This document shows, one piece after another, positions 1 to 8,167 of a stretch of DNA of 64,000 nucleotides. The notes under the pieces were generated by a model. The model did no database searches, was not told the DNA's origin, and saw nothing but the letters and a program-made list of their open reading frames with translations. Location of the stretch: the NCBI RefSeq assembly GCF_004519335.1, contig NZ_SOZD01000002.1:310001-374000 (forward strand). Direction: 5' to 3'. Numbering within the stretch: the stretch's first letter is position 1; every line of letters begins with the position of its first letter. Made by a program: the position numbers and the translations under genes. The stretch is from Jiella endophytica. Lineage in GTDB: Bacteria > Pseudomonadota > Alphaproteobacteria > Rhizobiales > Rhizobiaceae.

Positions 1-56
1 GGGTGAGATTGTGCAGCCAGACTGCCGGTCACTCGCGGATACGGGAGAGCAAGAAA

Positions 57-530
57 ATGCATAACAATCAACGCAAAACGCCGAACCCGGGTTGGCATGA
101 CCTCACACTCCCGAATCTCCTTCGGTCCCCACGTCATCTCGCCAAGAATACCTGCGGCAGCAACGCCGTCGAATTCGCCCTGATCCTTCCGGTCTTTCTC
201 GTCCTGCTCTTCGCCTCGATCGCCGTCGGCTGGTATCTCGGGATCGCCCATTCCCTCGAGCAGATCTCGGCCGATGTCGGGCGCTATGCCATGGTCGGTC
301 TGACGGCGGAGGAGCGGCAGGCGCTGATCGAGCGCCGCATCGAGGCGGACGCCGGCTCCTACGTCCTGATCCGCCCCGAAAAGCTGGTGGCGGCGGGCCG
401 TGAGGACGCCGGTTCGCTGACCGTCACCGTCAGATACGACGCGTCCTACATCCCCGTCCCGCTGCTTCTCGCGGACATGGTCGGTTCGATGTCCTCGATC
501 GAGCGCTCGGCGACGGTGATGCTGCCATGA
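57..530 (+). CDS. TadE-like pilus assembly pseudopilin
   Basis: Small membrane protein of 157 residues, probably a minor pseudopilin of the Tad/Flp type IVb pilus. After a basic N-terminus it has G-SNAVE, with Glu five residues after Gly, followed by a hydrophobic segment at about residues 37-60. This is the prepilin cleavage/N-methylation layout recognised by TadV/CpaA in type IVb pilins. The rest is a short periplasmic domain ending in a beta-type segment. I chose the ATG at 57, preceded by GGAGAGCAAGAA, over an upstream GTG at 3 that would add 18 polar residues. It overlaps the next gene by four bases (ATGA), so the two are co-translated. The rest of the tad locus must lie upstream of the window. 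Confidence 0.8.
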   Translation: MHNNQRKTPNPGWHDLTLPNLLRSPRHLAKNTCGSNAVEFALILPVFLVLLFASIAVGWYLGIAHSLEQISADVGRYAMVGLTAEERQALIERRIEADAGSYVLIRPEKLVAAGREDAGSLTVTVRYDASYIPVPLLLADMVGSMSSIERSATVMLP

Positions 531-2182
531 GCGCTCCCCTCGCCTCCCTTCGTCGCCTCCGCCGCGCCGAGGCCGGCTCGATCGTCGTCACCTTCGCCCT
601 CAGCCTCCCGATCGTTCTCGGCTGTGCCGCCTTCGCGCTGGATCTCGGCGCCGCCTATCTGGAAAGGCGATCGCTGCAGGCGGCAACCGACGCTGCGGCC
701 CTTGCCGCCGCCAGCCGCCCGGCCGATGCGGACAACGTCATCGACGCCGTTCTCGCAGCCAACGGCTTTGCCGAGGCGCGGCACACGCTCGTCTACGGCA
801 TCTATCGTGACGATCCGAATATCGACAGGGACGCGCGTTTCCTGCCCGCCGGCAGCGGAAACGCCATCCGCGTCAGGGCGGAGACGACATGGCCGTTCGT
901 CTTCGGCCGCGTTCTCGGCTTGCAGGACCTTGCGATCTCCTCGCGCTCCGAGGCGGCGTTGCTTCCCTCCGTAAGTCTCTCGGCCGGCAGCCGGCTCGCC
1001 TCCCTCGATCCGAAACTCATCAATGCCTTCCTCGATCCTCTGCTGGGCCTCAACGTCAATCTCACCGCCGCCGACTATCAGTGGCTCGCCCGTGCGCAGA
1101 TCGGGCTCGGCGCGTTGGGCCGGCGCCTCGCCGACACGCTGTCTGAAATACCCGACGCGTCTGCCGCCGTCGTCCTGCAGCACGACTTCCCGCTCTCCAC
1201 GGTGACCACCGCAATGTCGCAAGAACTGACGGTGACGGGCAACTATCTCGGCGCCTCGATCCTGCAGAAGGCGAGCTACTCGCCGCTCGCGGTCGCCACC
1301 ACCGTCAGGCTCGCCGACATCGTCGATCTCGACGAGCGGCAGGAGCGGCTCGCGGCGAACTATCCGGCCTCGGCGCTGACCGCGCGGCTGAACGTCCTCG
1401 ATATCGCCGGCGCCGCCATCCGCCCGAACGGCATCGGCAATGCGGTCTCCGCCGAGATCGACCTTGCGCCCGCCGGCTCGGTGCAGGCGGACGTCCTCCT
1501 CGCCGAAGCCATGCAGTCGGCGCGTTCGATTGCAGCCGGGGGCGTCGGGACTCGGGTGACCACCGACCAGCTCCGCATGCGGCTCGTCGCCTCCACCTTT
1601 GTCGATCTTGCCGGAGCGAAGGCGCTCCAACTGCCGGTAGAGGTGGTGGCCGCGGGCGGAACGGCTGAGGTGATCGCCGCGACCTGCGGTGCGAGCCTTG
1701 CCGACCGCGAAGTGCGCGTCGCCGTCACCCCGGGGCTGGTGCGGGCCTCGATCGGACAATTCGCCAAGCCGCTCGCCGCTGCCGCCGTCGGCGACAGCCT
1801 CGCCGAAGCGACGATCGTCGACGTCCTGCTGGCCCGGATCTCGGCCCGCGCCAACGTCGCCGTCGAGCAGACGACGCCGATCGTCCTGACCTTCCGCGGC
1901 AGCGAGATCGGCAACGGCACCGTCAAGACCGCGCGCACGCAGACGCTGGCATCGAGCCTGATCAGGCGCCTGATCGAGGAGACCGACGTCTCGGTCGACT
2001 TTCTCGGGCTCGGCCTTTCGGGACCGATCGTGCGCGGCACCGTCAGGGACGTTCTCACGGCTCTCGCAGCGCCGCTCGACGAGGTCGCCAACGGCATCCT
2101 GGCGATCACCGGTGCCGGCCTCGGGGAGCTCGACGTCAGGGTCGACGGTCTCGACTGTTCGCGGGCGCGGCTCGTCGGATGA
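527..2182 (+). CDS. TadG-like Flp pilus-assembly protein
   Basis: Protein of 551 residues with an N-terminal hydrophobic anchor (about residues 19-45) inside the sequence pattern GSIVVTFALSLP...AAYLERRSLQAATDAAALAAA, which is the TadG-type N-terminal domain of Flp pilus-assembly proteins. The remaining ~500 residues are periplasmic, alanine/valine rich and without a recognisable von Willebrand (MIDAS) motif; two cysteines near residues 389 and 546 could form a disulfide. The start codon overlaps the stop of the TadE-like gene. Role by family: assembly of the Tad adhesion pilus at the inner membrane. The assignment of the N-terminal domain is firm; the function of the large C-terminal part is not known. 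Confidence 0.75.
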   Translation: MSAPLASLRRLRRAEAGSIVVTFALSLPIVLGCAAFALDLGAAYLERRSLQAATDAAALAAASRPADADNVIDAVLAANGFAEARHTLVYGIYRDDPNIDRDARFLPAGSGNAIRVRAETTWPFVFGRVLGLQDLAISSRSEAALLPSVSLSAGSRLASLDPKLINAFLDPLLGLNVNLTAADYQWLARAQIGLGALGRRLADTLSEIPDASAAVVLQHDFPLSTVTTAMSQELTVTGNYLGASILQKASYSPLAVATTVRLADIVDLDERQERLAANYPASALTARLNVLDIAGAAIRPNGIGNAVSAEIDLAPAGSVQADVLLAEAMQSARSIAAGGVGTRVTTDQLRMRLVASTFVDLAGAKALQLPVEVVAAGGTAEVIAATCGASLADREVRVAVTPGLVRASIGQFAKPLAAAAVGDSLAEATIVDVLLARISARANVAVEQTTPIVLTFRGSEIGNGTVKTARTQTLASSLIRRLIEETDVSVDFLGLGLSGPIVRGTVRDVLTALAAPLDEVANGILAITGAGLGELDVRVDGLDCSRARLVG

Positions 2183-2341
2183 CGCAGCGCGCCGGCGCCG
2201 CGACATAGCACCGCAACACCGTCGCAAAAAGTTTAGGACAAGCGGCGCATGATAGTTGCCTCGGGTGAAGAGTTGGCGGATTGATCAGATCGGGAGTCGC
2301 GGCAGCGATACTGCCGATCCTTTGAGAGGCATCTGACTTCG

Positions 2342-3073
2342 ATGACCTATTGCGTCGGGCTTCTGGTGGAGCGTGGCCTGGTGTTCATGTCCGACACCCG
2401 GACGAACGCCGGTCTCGACAACATTTCGGTCGTCTCCAAGATGAAGACCTGGGAGGTGCCGGGCGAGCGGTTCCTCTGCCTGCTCTCGGCCGGCAATCTC
2501 GCCACCACCCAGGCCACCGTCTCGCTGCTCGACGAGCGCATGGTCGCTCCCGCCGAGCGCCAGCCGAGCATCCTGACCCAGCCCTCGATGTTCCAGACCG
2601 CCCGGCTGATCGGCGAAACCGTCAAGGAGGTCATCTCCGGCAATGCCCAGGGCGGGCAGACGGCCGAATCGGTCTTCTCGGCCTCCTTCATCTTCGGCGG
2701 CCAGATCAAGGGCGGCCGCCCGCGCCTCTTCATGATCTATCCCGAAGGCAACTTCATCGAGGCCGGCCGCGACAATCCCTTCTTCCAGATCGGCGAACAC
2801 AAATACGGCCGCCCGATCATCATCCGGACCTACGATCCGACCATGTCACTGGAAGATTGCGCCAAGCTGCTCCTGGTGTCGTTCGATTCCACCATCAAGT
2901 CGAACCTCTCCGTCGGCCTGCCGATCGACATGCAGTTCTACGAGGGAGACAGCTTCGTCAGAGGCTACCGGCGGCGCTTCGACGCCAAGGACGAGTATTA
3001 CCGGACGATCTCCGACGGCTGGTCGGACGCCCTGAAGCAGGCCTTCGACGCCCTCCCCGCCTTCGAGCGCTGA
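2342..3073 (+). CDS. Anbu-type proteasome-related peptidase
   Basis: Protein of 243 residues beginning MTYCVGLLVERGLVFMSDTR, the signature of Anbu (ancestral beta-subunit), a bacterial relative of the 20S proteasome beta subunit and HslV. After removal of Met1, Thr2 would be the N-terminal nucleophile, with Asp18 (in MSDTR) and Lys34 (in SKMK) as the expected conserved residues. Known Anbu proteins assemble into open helical or ring oligomers in the cytoplasm; the physiological substrate is unsettled. In many genomes anbu sits beside transglutaminase-like, alpha-E and ATP-grasp genes; none of these is adjacent here, so this copy is an orphan between the Tad genes and an L,D-transpeptidase. 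Confidence 0.85.
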   Translation: MTYCVGLLVERGLVFMSDTRTNAGLDNISVVSKMKTWEVPGERFLCLLSAGNLATTQATVSLLDERMVAPAERQPSILTQPSMFQTARLIGETVKEVISGNAQGGQTAESVFSASFIFGGQIKGGRPRLFMIYPEGNFIEAGRDNPFFQIGEHKYGRPIIIRTYDPTMSLEDCAKLLLVSFDSTIKSNLSVGLPIDMQFYEGDSFVRGYRRRFDAKDEYYRTISDGWSDALKQAFDALPAFER

Positions 3074-3291
3074 CGAAACCCGTCGGCCTGCCGCACTCGC
3101 GGCATAACCCGCGCGCACCACAGGTCACTTCGTCGTCAGGCCACACGGAGGCGGAGCAAGCCGCCTCGAGCCTCTGCGGCTTACGGCCATATCACCGAAG
3201 GCAAATTGTCGCCGCTGACAAGAAAGCGCCCACGGTGTCCCGCAGGCGCTTCGGAAGGTCGTCGGCAAGCGCCGGAACCTGCTTCCGTCCC

Positions 3292-4635
3292 TCAGCGATA
3301 GGCCTCGTCACCTTGCGCGTAGGGGTTCTGCTGGCCGCCCTGATAGGGCTGCGCCTGAAGCTCGCTCATCGCCAGCTGCTCGGAGCCGTCGCGGTGATAG
3401 ATGTCGTCGCGGAACTGCACGACGTTCGGATCGGTCGCCCAGGCGGTGATGTAGGTGAAGAACACCGGCACCGGATTGATGAGGTCGATGTCCTGGCGCT
3501 CGCGCGCCGCGATCACCTGCTCGATGTGCTGGCGATCCCAGCTCGGCTCGTCGCGGGCGAGCCAGACGATCAGGTCGCGGACGTTCTGGACGCGCACGCA
3601 GCCCGAGGAATCGAAGCGCATCAGATTGGAGAACAGCCCCTGCTGCGGGGTGTCGTGCATATACACCGAATAAGGGTTCGGGAAGTTGATCTTCACCGAA
3701 GCCATCGCGTTGTTCTTGCCCGGATCCTGACGGAACAGGTATTTCACCGCCTCGTCGGTGTTCCAGTCGATCGACTGCGGCGGGATCTCGTTGCCCTGGC
3801 CGTCATAGATGTGGATGTTCGACTTTTCGAGATAGGTCGGATCCTTGCGCATCAGCGGGATTATGTCCTTGCGGACGATCGACGCCGGGGCATGCCAGTA
3901 GGGATTGAGGTTCAGATTGGTGATCTTCGATTCGAGGATCGGCGACTGGCGATCGATCTTGCCGACGATGGCGGTGTGGCGCTGCACCACCTGGCCGTTC
4001 TCCACCGCCTCGACGGAGGCGGCGGGAATGTTGACCATCACGAAGCGCGGGGCATCGACCTTGGCGACCATCTCCTGCAGCCGGCTGACATTGGTGATCA
4101 GCTGGTTGAGGCGAAGCTGCGCCGGCACGTTCATCGCCTTGTAGGTATATTCGGCGACGACGCCGTCGGCCGGTAAACCATGACGCGCCTGGAAGCGCTT
4201 CACCGCCGCGTCCACATAGGAATCGAAGACGCTGGAAGCGCCGGCCGAGGCGGCAAGGTCGCCGGCAATGGCGAGACGCCGACGCAGGACCGGAACCGCA
4301 GGCGATTCCGAACCGATCCTGAGCTTCTCGTTTTCCGGCACCTGCGGCCAGCCGCCAGAAGCTACGATGCCCTGATAGGCGTTGACGGCGCTTTCGGTCG
4401 AGACCAGCGTGTAGTTCGAGAAGATCGGCGTGTTCGACGCCACCTGCCGCACGTTCGAGCCGCGGGTGTCGAACTGGTCGTCCCAGTTGCCCCGGGACGG
4501 CGCGTTGAGGATGTCGGATAGGGCGTTCTGGGCAAAGGCGGCACCGGGCATCAGGCCGAGGCCCGACGCCGCGGCCCCCAGGAGAAACCGCCTGCGCGTT
4601 GCCTGAAGGCCCTTCGTCTCGGTCGCTCTCGTCAT
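3292..4635 (-). CDS. L,D-transpeptidase, Tat-exported, YcbB-like
   Basis: Protein of 447 residues that likely forms 3-3 (meso-DAP to meso-DAP) cross-links or attaches proteins to peptidoglycan in the periplasm. The N-terminus has a twin-arginine signal (TRRRFLLGAAASGLGL, cleavage after AFA). A peptidoglycan-binding segment lies near residues 100-170 (VDAAVKRFQARHGLPADGVV). The YkuD catalytic domain follows, with the hallmark HDTP...FDSSGCVRVQ and the nucleophile at Cys346. The C-terminal ~80 residues are Gln/Tyr rich. The order PG-binding then catalytic domain matches YcbB/LdtD-like enzymes, although it is shorter than E. coli YcbB. It is transcribed alone, divergently from the TRAP operon. 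Confidence 0.88.
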   Translation of the reverse strand: MTRATETKGLQATRRRFLLGAAASGLGLMPGAAFAQNALSDILNAPSRGNWDDQFDTRGSNVRQVASNTPIFSNYTLVSTESAVNAYQGIVASGGWPQVPENEKLRIGSESPAVPVLRRRLAIAGDLAASAGASSVFDSYVDAAVKRFQARHGLPADGVVAEYTYKAMNVPAQLRLNQLITNVSRLQEMVAKVDAPRFVMVNIPAASVEAVENGQVVQRHTAIVGKIDRQSPILESKITNLNLNPYWHAPASIVRKDIIPLMRKDPTYLEKSNIHIYDGQGNEIPPQSIDWNTDEAVKYLFRQDPGKNNAMASVKINFPNPYSVYMHDTPQQGLFSNLMRFDSSGCVRVQNVRDLIVWLARDEPSWDRQHIEQVIAARERQDIDLINPVPVFFTYITAWATDPNVVQFRDDIYHRDGSEQLAMSELQAQPYQGGQQNPYAQGDEAYR

Positions 4636-5205
4636 TACCTGCCCCCGTTTTCAAACAAGATCGCCGCCGGAGCCTGCGCGAACCCTGCGCAGGCCTTGCG
4701 GCCCATCGCCCCGCGGGTTTCCACGAGGTCCGGCGTCGGCCGCCATCGGGAAAGCGGAGCGCCGCATGGGCTCCGATGTGGGGCCGGACGATGGTCGCGG
4801 CGCGTCTTGGCTGCCACGACCCTTGACCGCCGCGGCTACCGCCGCCCGAGCGGCGCGACCCGCAAAAGCTGCGGATCGAACGTCCCCGATGTTTCGTAAA
4901 TCGCCGCAATATGGCCAAAGCGTGAAGAGAGCCCGCCACACTGTCGCAGTTGCGAACAAGCCCGCGTGAGGATGGCCGCCGCCTCGTTCCGGCAGGTCGG
5001 CCCGATCGAGGCGCTCAGTCGAAGCGTCGGCTCAGGCTGCCCCGCAAATGCACAGGGCCTGCCGCCTTTGCATACATAATGCCGCGATGCGTGTGCAGCC
5101 GTCCCCCGAAACAGCTGGTCTTCCGGCTTGGCATGCAGGTTGCCTTTGCAACTCTCGAACGACGGATGCCGCGTTCGAACCATCCAGAGCTCAAGGAGTA
5201 TCGGC
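4636..5205. other. Intergenic region, no gene found
   Basis: This 570-bp gap separates the divergent L,D-transpeptidase and TRAP genes. Reading frames here are short, arginine/alanine rich and lack recognisable domains or good ribosome-binding sites, so I call no gene. It presumably holds the two divergent promoters; I see no convincing operator, hairpin or repeat. Confidence 0.6.
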
Positions 5206-6291
5206 TTGCAACGACGTCAATTCCTCTCCGGTGCCGCGATCGCCGCTTCGGCCTCGCTCGCCGCCCCCGCCGTTGCCCGGGCGCAGGAAAGCTTTTCCTG
5301 GAAGATGACCAACGCCTACGGACCGGGATCGCCTTTCTACGTCGAGGGACCGGGCAGCCCGACGGACTTCTGTAAAAAGGTCGAGGCGATGTCCGACGGC
5401 CGGCTGAAGATCCAGCACTTCGCCGCCGGCGAGCTGATCCCGGCGCTGCAGGGCTTCGATGCCGTGCAGGGCGGCATGGTCGAGATGAACGCCGCCAACG
5501 CCTATTACTGGGCCGGCAAGATCCCCGCCGCGCAGTATTTCACCACGGTCCCCTTCGGCATGGACGTCAAGGGCACCAATGCCTGGCTCTATAATGGCGG
5601 CGGTATCGACCTGTGGCACGAGCTCTACGAGCCGCTCGGCATGGTCGCGTTCCCGATGGGCAATACCGGTGTCCAGATGACCGGCTGGTTCCGCAAGGAG
5701 ATCAACTCGGTCGAGGATTTCAACGGCCTGAAGATGCGCATCCCCGGCCTTGCCGGTAAGGTCTATGCCAAGCTCGGCGTCAATGTGCAGCTCTTGCCCG
5801 GCGGTGAGATCTTCCCGGCGCTGGAGCGCGGCGTCATCGACGCTGCCGAGTTCGTCGGCCCTTATCAGGACCGCCGGCTGGGCCTGCAGAAGGCAGCGAA
5901 GTACTACTACACCACCGGCTGGCACGAGCCGAACAACGTCACCGAGCTCCTGATCAACAAGGCTGCCTGGGAAACCCTGCCGGCCGATCTGCAGGCGATC
6001 GTCAAGACCGCCGCCATGGCCTGCAACGTCGAGAGCAACGCCTGGTGCGACGCGACCAATGCCGAGGCGATGGACGATCTCGTCAAGAACTTCGGCGTCA
6101 TCGCCAAGCCGCTGCCCGACGAGGTGGTCGAGAAGCTGCGCGAGGTGACCACCGCGACGCTGCAGGAAGGCGCCGACGCCGATCCGAAGACCAAGAAGGT
6201 CCACGAGGCCTATTTCGCCTTCAAGAAGCAGTATGGCGACTGGGCCGGCGTTTCGGCCGAGCCGCTGCTGCCGGTCCTCTACAAGTCGTAG
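5206..6291 (+). CDS. TRAP transporter solute-binding protein (DctP/TakP-like)
   Basis: Periplasmic binding protein of 361 residues for a tripartite ATP-independent transporter. I place the start at TTG 5206, because AAGGAG lies seven bases upstream (5193-5198) and the protein then begins LQRRQFLSGAAIAASASLAA, a clean twin-arginine export signal cleaved after ARA. Upstream in-frame codons would only add non-conserved residues. The GLKMRIPG segment carries the conserved ligand-binding Arg. The segment GPYQDRRLGL...YYYTTGWHEP resembles the TakP/lactate-binding branch of DctP proteins, in which the Trp-Glu pair helps bind a cation and a 2-oxo or 2-hydroxy monocarboxylate. It is followed directly by DctQ and DctM genes and a GGT-fold hydrolase. 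Confidence 0.88.
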   Translation: MQRRQFLSGAAIAASASLAAPAVARAQESFSWKMTNAYGPGSPFYVEGPGSPTDFCKKVEAMSDGRLKIQHFAAGELIPALQGFDAVQGGMVEMNAANAYYWAGKIPAAQYFTTVPFGMDVKGTNAWLYNGGGIDLWHELYEPLGMVAFPMGNTGVQMTGWFRKEINSVEDFNGLKMRIPGLAGKVYAKLGVNVQLLPGGEIFPALERGVIDAAEFVGPYQDRRLGLQKAAKYYYTTGWHEPNNVTELLINKAAWETLPADLQAIVKTAAMACNVESNAWCDATNAEAMDDLVKNFGVIAKPLPDEVVEKLREVTTATLQEGADADPKTKKVHEAYFAFKKQYGDWAGVSAEPLLPVLYKS

Positions 6292-6297
6292 CAGCCG

Positions 6298-6825
6298 GTG
6301 CGTTTCGTTCTCCAGCTCGCGGACGGGGCCGATCGCCTCGTCCGCATCGTCGGCGAGGTCATGGCCTGGACCGGCCTCGCCATGGTGCTACTCATCGCCT
6401 TCAACGTCATCGCCCGCTACCTGTTCTCCTACGGCGTCGTCGGCCTGCAGGAGATGGAGTGGCATCTGATGGCGGTCGGCGCGCTGTTCGGCATGCCCTA
6501 TGCGCTGAATCGCGGCGAAGAAGTCCGGGTCGACGTCCTCTATGGCTCGTTCCCGCCGAAGGTGAAGCTCGTCGTCGACGCCGTCGGCGTCCTCTGCCTC
6601 GGCCTCATCTCCCTGATGATCGCCAAGCTCGCTCTCGGCTTCGTCGCCCAGTCCTACGCGCTCGGCGAAGGCTCGGCTGATCCCGGCGGACTGCCCTATC
6701 GCTGGATCCTCAAGGCCGCGATTCCCGCCGCCTTCCTCCTCCTGGCGATCCAGTCCTTCGCCCGCTTCGTCTTCGACCTCGCCAGACTGACCGGCCACCG
6801 CCCGATCTCCCCCACCGAAAGCTGA
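6298..6825 (+). CDS. TRAP transporter small permease (DctQ-like)
   Basis: Integral membrane protein of 175 residues with four hydrophobic segments (about residues 20-42, 56-74, 93-117 and 136-158), as expected for the small DctQ subunit. The conserved QEMEWHLMAVGALFGMPYAL segment between helices is present. The start is GTG at 6298, six bases after the DctP stop; no strong ribosome-binding site is visible, which suggests translational coupling. It pairs with the large permease encoded four bases downstream. Confidence 0.88.
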   Translation: MRFVLQLADGADRLVRIVGEVMAWTGLAMVLLIAFNVIARYLFSYGVVGLQEMEWHLMAVGALFGMPYALNRGEEVRVDVLYGSFPPKVKLVVDAVGVLCLGLISLMIAKLALGFVAQSYALGEGSADPGGLPYRWILKAAIPAAFLLLAIQSFARFVFDLARLTGHRPISPTES

Positions 6826-6829
6826 CGTC

Positions 6830-8155
6830 ATGCCGGTCAACGAAATGCTCGCGCTGGCGATGATCGGCGCATTCTTCCTGTTGCTGCTTGGCGGCCTGCC
6901 GGTGCCGATCTGCCTGGCGGTCACCGGCTTCGTCTTCGGCTATGCGGGCTTCGGCGGCATGCTGTTCGGCCTGTTGCCGGCACGGATCTTCGGCGTCGTC
7001 ACCAACTACACGCTGCTTGCCCTGCCGCTGTTCATCTTCATGGGCATCATGCTCGAGCGCTCGAAGATGGCGGAGGATCTGCTCGACGTGATCGGCCTCG
7101 CCATGGGCGGCCTCAGGGGCGGCATGGCGCTCGCGATCATCCTCGTCGGCGTCCTGATGGGTGCCGCCTCGGGGGTCGTCGGCGCAACGGTCGTCACCGT
7201 CGGGCTGATCGCCCTCAACCCGCTGATCCGCCGGGGCTACGACAAGGGCGTCGCGGCCGGCGTCATCTGCGCCTCGGGCACGCTCGGCCAGATCATCCCG
7301 CCGAGCCTCGTCCTGATCCTCCTGGCCGACATCATGGGCGAGAGCGTCGGTACGCTGTTTGCCGCGGCGCTGATCCCCGGACTGCTGCTTGCCGGGTTGT
7401 TCATCGTCTATATTCTCGCACTCGGCGTCTTCCTCCCCGATCGCGTCCCGGCCATCCCCATCGAGGAGCGGCGGGCGGTCTCCGGCGGCGATCTGGCGAA
7501 GCGCCTGCTGACGGTGGTGCTACCGCCGCTGGCGCTGATCTTCCTGGTACTCGGCTCGATCATCGGCGGTGTCGCCGCCCCCACCGAGGCGGCGGCCATG
7601 GGCGCCTTCGGCTCAGTGCTGCTTGCCCTCTTCTCCGGCCGGCTGACGCTGAAGGTGATGGTCGAGGTCGTCCGCGGCTCCTTCGTCACCTCGGCGATGG
7701 TGTTCTTCATCCTGATCTTCTCGCAGGTCTTCTCGCTGGCCTTCCGCGGCCTCGGCGGCGACCGGCTGGTGCAGGACGCCTTCGCCTATGTGCCGGGCGG
7801 CATCGACGGGCAGCTGTTCTTCCTGATGGCGCTGCTCTTCATCCTCGGCTTTTTCCTCGAATGGATCGAGATCTCCTACATCGCCCTGCCGCTGTTCCTG
7901 CCGGTCCTGCACCAGTCGGGCGTCGACCTCGCCTGGGTGGCGATCCTCGTCGGCGTCAATCTCCAGACCTCGTTCCTGACGCCGCCCTTCGGCTGGGCGC
8001 TGTTCTTCCTGAAGGGCGTCGCGCCGCCGGAGCTGCGCACCAGCGACATCTATCGCGGCGTCGTCCCGTTCATCGCCATCCAGCTGGTCGGCCTTTTGCT
8101 GGTGTACCTCTTCCCGCAATTGGCGCTATGGCTTCCCGACGCGATCGGCTGGTGA
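6830..8155 (+). CDS. TRAP transporter large permease (DctM-like)
   Basis: Protein of 441 residues with about 12-13 membrane segments, the DctM subunit that carries the sodium-coupled translocation pathway. The family patterns ALPLFIFMGIMLERS, GATVVTVGLIALNPL, GTLGQIIPPSLVLILLADI and QTSFLTPPFGWALFFLKG are present in the usual order. It ends with a cytoplasmic-to-membrane C-terminus of standard length. The spacing of 4 bp to DctQ and 12 bp to the next gene indicates one transcript of dctP-dctQ-dctM-hydrolase. Confidence 0.92.
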   Translation: MPVNEMLALAMIGAFFLLLLGGLPVPICLAVTGFVFGYAGFGGMLFGLLPARIFGVVTNYTLLALPLFIFMGIMLERSKMAEDLLDVIGLAMGGLRGGMALAIILVGVLMGAASGVVGATVVTVGLIALNPLIRRGYDKGVAAGVICASGTLGQIIPPSLVLILLADIMGESVGTLFAAALIPGLLLAGLFIVYILALGVFLPDRVPAIPIEERRAVSGGDLAKRLLTVVLPPLALIFLVLGSIIGGVAAPTEAAAMGAFGSVLLALFSGRLTLKVMVEVVRGSFVTSAMVFFILIFSQVFSLAFRGLGGDRLVQDAFAYVPGGIDGQLFFLMALLFILGFFLEWIEISYIALPLFLPVLHQSGVDLAWVAILVGVNLQTSFLTPPFGWALFFLKGVAPPELRTSDIYRGVVPFIAIQLVGLLLVYLFPQLALWLPDAIGW

Positions 8156-8167
8156 GGGAGAAGTTTC

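Noticed and set aside
446-2227. 593-codon open frame on the minus strand
   Set aside because: Antisense to the TadG-like gene, which has a clear anchor domain and coupled start; the minus frame is low-complexity Arg/Gly/Asp.
4651-4959. 102-codon frame on the minus strand between the transpeptidase and TRAP genes
   Set aside because: Alanine/arginine rich with no domain, no good ribosome-binding site and several overlapping alternatives in other frames.
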